Assembly: GCA_008704415.1 (NCBI GenBank)
Contig: VXIS01000051.1
Coordinates: forward strand, 140,543-204,542
Direction: 5' to 3'
Origin: Sphaerosporella brunnea
Lineage: Eukaryota; Ascomycota; Pezizomycetes; Pezizales; Pyronemataceae
DNA length: 64,000 nucleotides
Shown: positions 57,487-64,000 of the stretch, piece by piece
How the letters are laid out: each line of letters starts with the position of its first letter
Position numbering within the stretch: position 1 is the stretch's first letter
Notes under the pieces: model-generated
What the model saw: the letters and a program-made list of their open reading frames with translations, nothing else
Databases searched by the model: none
What the model was told of the DNA's origin: nothing
Translations under genes and position numbers: made by a program

Positions 57487-57776
57487 TCGTGTTCACAGAG
57501 AGATCGAGCTACGAAAAACGACGCGTAAGTTCCATACTTTGTCCTTTTCAGTCTTGAATGAATCCTAACCGTCAGCGGATGTTTATCAGGCTTTTGTTGA
57601 CTCTGCCAATGTGGAAGGCCGTCGGTCCCTGGTCAAGAGCACGAATGAAAAGTTTGGCCAGAACGTCACTACCAGATTTTCGTGTTCACAGAGAGATCGA
57701 GCTACCAAAAACGACGCGTAAGTTCCATACTTTGTCCTTTTCTGTCTTGAATGGCATCCTAACCGTCAGCGGATGT
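57487..57776. repeat. 96-bp direct repeat, two copies (57487-57582, 57680-57776)
   Basis: Both copies run TCGTGTTCACAGAGAGATCG ... GTAAGTTCCATACTTTGTCC ... CCGTCAGCGGATGT with only a few differences. Each contains a donor-like GTAAGT and one an acceptor-like TTTTCAG, so the repeat resembles a duplicated exon-intron unit. A weaker third donor-like segment is at 57321. Confidence 0.85.
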
Positions 57777-57877
57777 ATGATTGCGCTTTAGAGATGATGC
57801 GATTTGCACGATCCAACATGGCACACCGGATGTTTATCAGGCCATCGGTTCCTGTCCATCAGGCCGTCGGTTCCTGT

Positions 57878-58692
57878 TGTCACGGGTATGGTCATGTGAC
57901 ATGTGCTCTAAGAAATCAGCTAGGGAATAAAATAGGTCTGCATAGTAATCACCTCGAGGGCACGTGATAGCCGGGTAGCTCCGGATCATAGTAGCTAGCT
58001 TGAGTGATGCTATGGAAGAACTCGGAGGTCGGGTGCCTTAGGTAGCACGTTACCTGAGAAGAGAACCCGGTTCGGAGATAACAATAGTATAGGCTATTGT
58101 TAGAGCTCTTCCGAGATATATTCGTTGACCTGCCTGTTCCAGGAACTAGCATGACCATCGGAGGGGTCAGGAGTAATTAACCAGAAGGCGTAGAGCCGAA
58201 AAAGGGAAGAATCACTCGGCCTAGAACCTCCATAGTAAGTGTGGTTGTTGCGTAGGGCATGCGACGCAGAAGATCGAGAGATGGAGACAATGGGGCTGAG
58301 CATTTTCCTGCTATACGAGAATTCGACGCTTGCAGAGCGGGGTATTCCTGGTGCGACCCATATCCATGACTCATGATTTTAAAATTAAAGAATGAGTCAT
58401 AGGAAGGTGGGGCGATCTGTGTGCGCGCCTTGACGCCCGCAGTCGTAGAGACTGTCTGAAAGCCAGCAAGGAGTAAAGGCTAAGTATTACTCAGGGAGAC
58501 CGTAGTCTCCAAGGTGGCTTTCTACTATAAGTAGGACTGCTTCCGCCTAAGAGAACCCCTTTATCTTCAGCAACAAGAACCATTAGTGTGCACCCAACAA
58601 GATAGTCCTTAAAATTCTATTGTTTAGGATTTAGTTTTCTTGAGACCCTGAGTTCAATTCCACAACCCTCTGATTGACAGAGCCTCGTTACA
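57878..58692 (+). repeat. Ty3/gypsy 5' LTR (815 bp)
   Basis: Begins TGTCACGGG and ends CTCGTTACA, the TG...CA form of an LTR, followed by a gag region at 58733. The final ~440 bases are repeated in inverted orientation at 63557-64000, confirming a repeat family and the 3' border. A TATA-like CTATAAGTAG at about 58526 could drive transcription. Confidence 0.85.
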
Positions 58693-58694
58693 TC

Positions 58695-58707
58695 AGAATT
58701 TTAAAGG
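58695..58707 (+). other. Candidate primer-binding site, possible self-priming
   Basis: AGAATTTTAAAGG lies three bases after the LTR end and is complementary, with one bulged base, to CCTTAAAATTCT at 58607-58618 inside the LTR. I recognise no tRNA 3' end in it. Tf1-like fungal elements prime from the 5' end of their own RNA; the same mechanism here is inference. Confidence 0.4.
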
Positions 58708-58732
58708 ATTCTTCTCGCCTGGACTTCGCACA

Positions 58733-60602
58733 ATGGCTTCTATCACCATCGAGCCCGTCACCTAGTTTCCGCTCCTTGAGAGGAACCCCCAGCAGTATCC
58801 TGAGGCCGACAACCGTCGCCTCATAGTTAGAAACCCTAGAGAAGTCGCTTCCCTCATCTTAGGGGTTGCAGCGAAAGATGTCCCGGAGTCTATCGATTCC
58901 GCGGCAAACATGGATCAGCTGTTCCAGCAGATCCAAGAGTTGGTCTTTGAGTTAGTCAAGGATCAGGTCCGTGGAGCGCACACTGTGCTCGCACGGATAG
59001 TCGAGCAGCAAGAGGCTACTCGTAGACTTCATGGGATGGCGATTGCTGAGATGCAGCAACATGTCCAGCTCATGTACCAAGAGCTCAGCGGTCTAGCAGA
59101 GCACGACAAGCTACAGGCTGAGCAGATCGACTGGGAGCCAACCCCGGTCACCCTGTGGGACCTCAGTGGTCTCCTAGAGGAAGAAGCGGCCAAGAGTCAC
59201 TGGACGCAGGCTGAGGACTGAGAAGCTGCGTCTGTTCCCCCCATCCCACCTCAATCGTCGCAAGCCTCGCACATACCCCTTAAAATCATCCACAGAGTTA
59301 CATCGCTGACGACTCCGCTCTCGGACCCAGATTGGCTTACAAAGCCGAAGGCAAAAAAGGGTGTGGCTAAGCGAAGCAAGCGACCGGTAATCCACCAGAC
59401 GTCAATACCCTCAGTACCCCCCACTCCTCAACAGTACATGATGATAGGAGCAGCTGTACGGCCAGGTGGAGCACAAGGGTTGGAAATATCAGGAGAGGTA
59501 GAAGGAGGAGATAGTCGGTCTAGGGGCATGGAAAGCCCAGTTAGGAGAGTTGAGAGTCCAGAGCCGGCTGGTACAGGAGGCGCTGGGGGCTCTGGAGGAG
59601 GAAAAGGAGGAATCAGTGGAGGACCACATCTGCCAGGAGATTCCGACAACGATGATGATGGTGACTCCGGCCCCGAGCCGAATCTTCAGCGACATACCGT
59701 ACCCTGGAAGAAGTGGCACCGTCGCCAAATCGTCAAGAAGCTTGGGGCCAATCCGAGGCCCCAAATAGAGGCTGAGCAGCAGCCAAGGTCGATTAAGGTG
59801 CCCAAACCAAAACCCTTCAAGAGCAAGGACCGAGACCTTAACCGGTTCCTATCGAGTCTGGATTCATACTTCCCGTTCAACCCGAGGTCCTACCCAGATG
59901 ACCTCAGCAAGATCCTCTTGGCAGGATTGTTAATGGAAGAGGCGGCGTACGATTGGTTCGCCTCCTACAAAATCAACATAGATCGGAAGGAATCGATCCA
60001 TGTCAGAGAATTCTGGATCTACAACCCCAGCTTCGCCACCTGGGAGAGATTTGAGGCTAGCCTTAAAGCCTTGTTCGGCGGCCGTGTCAATCGTGACAAG
60101 GCGCTACAGGAATGGCAGAAGTTGCGGCAGACAGCCAGCATTGATGCCTTCCTGGATGAGGTAACCAGATTGATGTGGATCACTGGTTACGTAGGGGACA
60201 TGGTCAAGGATAAGCTCAAGGAGGGGCTGTCCGAAGAACTGTCCAAGGATTAGGCTAAGGTTCAACCTAAGCCCAACGATGTGTGTGCCCAGATGGCCAT
60301 GCTGTGAGACATGGGCCATGTCCTTGAAGATTGGGAACGGCACCACAAGAAGTCCCCCAGTCAAGGTGGCAAGAGCAATGGCAAGGAGAAGGGACAGGGC
60401 GCAAAGCCCAACCCGTCCTCCAAGCCCTTCGACAAGGCTTCGTCCAGTAAAGACAAGCCAAAGAAAGACAGCACCTGGAAGGATAAGACTGTCGAGCTTA
60501 AGGGCATCAGCAAGGATGTCCTTGATCAGCGAGCTAAGGATAAGCTCTGCTTAAAGTGTGGCAAGAAGAACCACTCCTGGTTCGAATGCTTCACTAAGGA
60601 GC
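58733..60602 (+). pseudogene. Gypsy gag with capsid and zinc knuckle, four in-frame stops
   Basis: One uninterrupted frame (no indels) from ATG 58733 to the MULE junction at 60603 encodes a retrotransposon Gag: MASITIEPVT-stop-FPLLER, a helical region (58910-59220), a Gly/Ser-rich linker, then the capsid domain LNRFLSSLDSYFPFNPRSYP to TRLMWITGYVGDMVKDKLKE (about 59838-60220). A zinc knuckle C-LK-C-GKKN-H-SWFE-C follows near 60548. Stops are TAG 58763, TGA 59219, TAG 60251 and TGA 60305; each is one transition from CAG, CGA or TGG. The pol genes and the 3' LTR are missing because the second MULE fragment follows at once. Confidence 0.85.
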
Positions 60603-61442
60603 CGACTGTCACAGACACCCCGTGAAATCAACTACCTTAAAGTATATATATATAGAGTGAAACCTCTACGACACTGCAACCGCTACGGCTCCTGCACAGC
60701 CACTGATCCCACTACCGCAAAGCTAACCGTTTGAGGCATTCCCGCCCACAACCTTACCTTTTGCTTCCTAGCTCCATCATTGCTGATTGCCTTAGCCATA
60801 TCCATCGCCCACCATCGGTCGTCTCCACCCTTCTCTAGCTGTAGCCGCGCTGCTGCGGCATCGCGATCACGCTTGCAATCCCTAACCCTTAGCAATGTCG
60901 TCCCTCTGCCCCTGATGTTGTCGACGTTGTCCTATTCCCAGCATCGTCACTCCCAGCCATCGTCACGCGCATCGCATCGTCACTTCCAGTCGCCGTCGTC
61001 ACTCCCCGCGGCAATTACACGTCACTACCATCCATGGCTGATCAGCAAGAACCTGTACCTGAGCGTTGGTGCAACAGGTGCAACAATTATCTACCCGTCA
61101 CTGCTTTTCCCAAACCTCAAGGGAATTGTTATCGCTGCCGCGCAGGAGAAGCCCGTCGTCAGCATGAAAGAGCCATGCAGCGGCTCCAGAGTGGTAACAC
61201 TACAGCACGCACTGTTCGAAGGGTCCGTCTCTACAACTAGTCCTCTCTACCGTGTTTAAACTGACCAGCTTGTTTGTCACTACCAGACGCGTAACACCCC
61301 TGCCAGAGTTTTGACTGAGTTTCCCATCGTCGATGATGTCGAATCATTCAGAGCTATTCTCGGAGGAATTTTCAGCGTGCATACCCCATACCCGGAATAC
61401 AGCCCTCCCGAAGTAGACGACAAAAACCTTGCCCCTGAGGTC
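60603..61442 (+). mobile_element. Mutator-like element, copy 2 (5' fragment)
   Basis: Starts CGACTGTCACAGACACCC like copy 1 and aligns with 52576-53440 through MADQQEP...WCNRCNNYLPVTAF (from 61034) to the Asp/Pro-rich stretch before 61442. It inserted into gypsy gag and is itself cut at 61443 by the copia LTR. Its reading frame has a stop after VRRVRLYN but keeps an 8-base segment (near 61400) that copy 1 lacks. Confidence 0.85.
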
Positions 61443-61654
61443 TGTTGATAGCAAGTTTCGTACGCAGCGGACACTAAGAGATGGGTGAAGAGGTTGTATT
61501 CAAGGTAAAGAGCTAGCGACGCCGTTACTGCACCTTAGGTGCAGAAGCGGCTCACTAGCCTATACTCTAATCTAACTACATCCCTGACAGAGTTTATACT
61601 CGGTTATACCATAGAGGGTAGAGTGATGCCTACGGCGTCACTCTACACTCAACA
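61443..61654 (-). repeat. Ty1/copia LTR (212 bp)
   Basis: On the minus strand it begins TGTTGAGTG and ends TATCAACA, giving TGTTGA/TCAACA ends. Directly upstream on that strand is ATAGGGGGAG, a polypurine tract, so this is the 3' LTR of a minus-strand copia element. Confidence 0.85.
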
Positions 61655-61763
61655 CTCCCCCTATCCGAGCATAAACTATGCCCCTGTTTTCTCCGTAAAT
61701 CACATATCCATATCCTTCCTATTCTTCTTATCCGTTGCTTTGCGGTGCGCCGCGTCCACGTGA

Positions 61764-61918
61764 TCAACATAGTTTTCCATATGCCAGACCAATTTCTTTC
61801 ACGAAAGCTGCATTTTTGACCGATCCGAGCGGCTTAGTGAGGCCATCGGCCAACTGCTCGTCGCTACTCACGTGTTCCAATGCAAGGTCACCTGATTCAA
61901 TCTGGTCGCGTACACTGG
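61764..61918 (-). pseudogene. Copia RNase H C-terminal fragment
   Basis: Minus strand reads SVRDQIESGDLALEHVSSDE then QLADGLTKPLGSVKNAAFV, the conserved end of copia RNase H (x-ADxLTKxL). It is cut at about 61918, so the rest of pol is gone. The fragment and its LTR lie just upstream of the gene at 61991. Confidence 0.85.
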
Positions 61919-61990
61919 CGGTCAAAAGTCCTGGTGTTTTCGACGTAGCAACGCCGCGCGACACACCAAAAAATAGCGACACCTTCAACC

Positions 61991-63458
61991 ATGCCCCCGA
62001 AGCGACGATTGAGATTCAGCACCCAATCCGCCCCCAAAAAACCAGCGAAAAAAACCAAATCCAAGCGCAAGCCTACCACCGAAGTCACTAAGATCACTTT
62101 CTTATCGGAGTGTGTGCCTTTGCACAGTGAACAGTCACCATCAGCACCGCCGGCACACCCATCTAGCCCGCCTCCACCTCCCGTTGAGCCCACGCCTCCA
62201 CGTCCCACGGAACCCACGCCTGCTGCCGAGCCTCATGCCGAGCCAAAAGCGAAGGAGAAGAAGAAGCTATCTCCTGTCAAGTGAAGCGACAGTTGGGAAA
62301 GAAAAGGTTGTAAGCGAGTCAGGGGTTCACTTCTTTGGAGAGGGTCCAGAACCAGACAACCCTAAAAGTACGTTTGATTATGAGGCTGTACGCGATAAGA
62401 TGGACAGACTGGTTGCTTTGGAGTTGAAGAAAAGGAAAACTGTGGATCCGGTAGTCTTTTTGGAGTGCAAGGCGCAAGTGCTGTGCGATGGAAAGGGGTG
62501 GATACCTATGGGGCGTCGCATTGGGGGAGCTGGAGACTGGAAGGAAGTGGAGGTGGTAGTACGCTACTATGTGGACTCTGGGAGAAAGGGAGTACGGGTG
62601 CACGCTGTTTTTTCCTATGGAAAGTGTGAGGCAGAGAAGGGCAATGGGACCGATGAAGATGAGCCCCTGAGCGGGGAGGATGAACACCCAACAACAACTG
62701 CCACAACCCCCGCTACTCCAACATCGATGCTTAAAAAAAAAAGACGGACAGCTACCGAGGTGGAGTTGGAGAAGGCACGCAAAGCACAAGCGAAGGAGGA
62801 GAGCCATGTCACGGCGCTGATAACGCGTTGGAGATGCACAGCTTCAAAGTGCCGCAACTACGGAAAGGGAGCCTGCCTGCTGCTACCAGACGATGACAAC
62901 ATTTGCCGACCAATACCGACTCCCTACTTGGGCTCTTGGAGTGATGAGATTGGGAGAGGGAAAGCGACGATTGAAGCCTTCCCAACGAAGCTGAAAATGC
63001 CACCTCTGCGGACAGAGAGACATACAACCCACGCTGCTACCCCCACCATACCCGCAACGCCTGCCGCCTCGTCCCCTGCACCCGCTCTACCCAATATTGA
63101 CTTTTGAGGGTTCCCTGGGGCTCTTCGACAGGCGATGCCACATCCCAGCCCTGCTGCTATCCAGCAAGCAGCTGGTGTAGTTGCGCGTGGCTCCTCTCCA
63201 GTACGCGTCATGGAGGACGAAGCCCCTGATGACCTTGTTGATGAGTACATTGAATGGTTTATCAATAGAAGGGGTGGAAAGGAGGCACGCGTTGCAGCAA
63301 TTAAGAAAGCAGGAGGAGTGTTAGCGGAGCAGTTTTTTGATCTGTTGGCCATTTACAAGTTGAAGGGTGATGAGTGGGAGAGATTGGGAGTGCCAGTGGG
63401 GATTGGTCTTGGACTTTCTCGCGATGTAAAGATTTTCCTTTCTTCTCGTGAAGTCTAA
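61991..63458 (+). pseudogene. Lineage-specific Cys/SAM-like protein gene with one frameshift and one stop
   Basis: Starts MPPKRRLRFSTQSAPKKPAK, then a Pro-rich linker (PAAEPHAEPKAKEKKK). The frame must shift near 62275 to continue EKVVSESGVHFFGEGPEPDN, a conserved-looking core (FDYEAVRDKMDRLVALELKK, GWIPMGRRIGG, VRYYVDSGRKG). A helix leads into WRCTASKCRNYGKGACLL (W-x-C-x5-C-x6-C), then IPTPYLGSWSDEIGRGKATI. A TGA at 63105 interrupts the same frame, which then runs on through VDEYIEWFINRRGGKEARVA and EQFFDLLAIYKLKGDEWERL to SRDVKIFLSSREV, a SAM-like helical tail. Similar Cys-rich-plus-SAM-like proteins occur as multicopy, function-unknown families in fungi. It is not a known transposase. The frame is otherwise clean, so damage looks recent; sequencing error cannot be excluded. 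Confidence 0.6.
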
Positions 63459-63556
63459 GAAGTGCGAGGAAGGTCTCAGTAGGATGTACAGCTTTTCTTT
63501 TTGTTTTACATTACTTTAATACCCTTTGTATATTGTTTAATCAATAATATCTATAC

Positions 63557-64000
63557 TGTAACGAGGCTCTGTCTACCAGAGTGTCGTGGAATTGAACTCG
63601 TGACCTTGGGGAAAGCAAGGCAAAATCCTAAACAATAGAATTTTAAGGGAGGGCTATCTTGTCGGGTGGACACTAATGGTTCTTGTTGCTGAAGATAAAG
63701 GGGTTCTCTCGGCGGAAGCAATCCTACTTATAGTAGGACGCCGCTCCAGAGACTACCGTCTCCCTCAGTAATACTCAGCCTTTACTCCTTGCTGGCTTTC
63801 CGACAGTCTCTACGACTGCGGGCGTCAAGGCGCGCACAGAGATCGCCCCACCTTCCTATGACTCACTCTTTGATTCCAAATCATGAGTCATAGACATGGG
63901 TTGCACCCGGATACGCCGCTCCGTAAGCGTTGTATTCTCGTGTTGCAGGAAGATGCTCAGCCCCATTGGCTCCATCTCCCGATCCGCTGCGTCGCATGCC
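63557..64000 (-). repeat. Second gypsy-family LTR, inverted, cut by window end
   Basis: Reverse complement of 58255-58692 with scattered differences (rough estimate 10-15 percent by eye). Its outer end TGTAACGAGG is at 63557. The bases beyond (towards 63540) lack the primer-site motif seen after the left LTR, so this is the 3' LTR or a solo LTR of a separate minus-strand insertion whose body would lie past 64000. Confidence 0.85.

Noticed and set aside
60580..60600. tRNA-like GGTTCGAAT
   Set aside because: Lies in the gag zinc-knuckle codons and no cloverleaf can be drawn.

Overview
The window is nuclear DNA of a filamentous ascomycete (Pezizomycotina). The evidence is the gene set (ER BiP ending in HDEL, ESCRT-0 Vps27, Luc7, an HP1 with an AT-hook, an Ind1-type Fe-S ATPase implying respiratory complex I, a DUF1752-type fungal protein), many short GT-AG introns, CT-rich leaders, long homopolymer tracts, and a right flank packed with fungal transposon relics. 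Genus and class cannot be told from the sequence. All splice models here were made by reading frames and GT/AG boundaries by eye.

Region 1-36 kb is mostly host genes: HBS1 (+), KAR2/BiP (+), a small tandem-duplicated Cys-rich protein (+), VPS27 (-), a rhodanese-USP deubiquitinase (+), an ArfGAP (+), a BSD-domain protein (+), cytochrome b5 (+), HP1 (-), LUC7 (+), an unrecognised coiled-coil protein (-), IND1/NUBPL (+) and a CHY zinc-finger protein (-). VPS27 and the deubiquitinase are divergent neighbours, and both families act on ubiquitinated endosomal cargo. IND1 and the CHY gene converge with stop codons one base apart. The interruptions are a 113-bp MITE (7.1 kb), a 33-bp inverted repeat (10.3 kb), and a repeat cluster at 17.6-19.4 kb that includes an almost identical ~160-bp foldback.

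Region 36-48 kb is gene-poor. It holds a dead hAT element with a perfect 8-bp target duplication, a DUF1752/DUF3295-like regulator gene, and a CCDC130/Saf4-type splicing-factor gene whose 3' half does not read cleanly.

Region 48-64 kb is a transposon nest. Three concentric sets of inverted repeats surround a pogo/Tigger-like transposase relic. A degenerate Mutator-like element with a SWIM zinc finger follows, then an unusual Pro-rich ORF with a KEN motif, then a Ty3/gypsy 5' LTR and gag whose single frame carries four stops explainable by transitions (RIP-like). After that come a second fragment of the same Mutator-like family, a copia LTR with an RNase H tail, a broken lineage-specific gene with a SAM-like tail, and an inverted LTR of the same gypsy family running off the window.

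The best candidates for something undescribed are the duplicated Cys-rich protein, the KEN-motif ORF and the Cys/SAM-like gene inside the nest, and the recent foldback. No CRISPR array, rRNA or convincing tRNA was seen.
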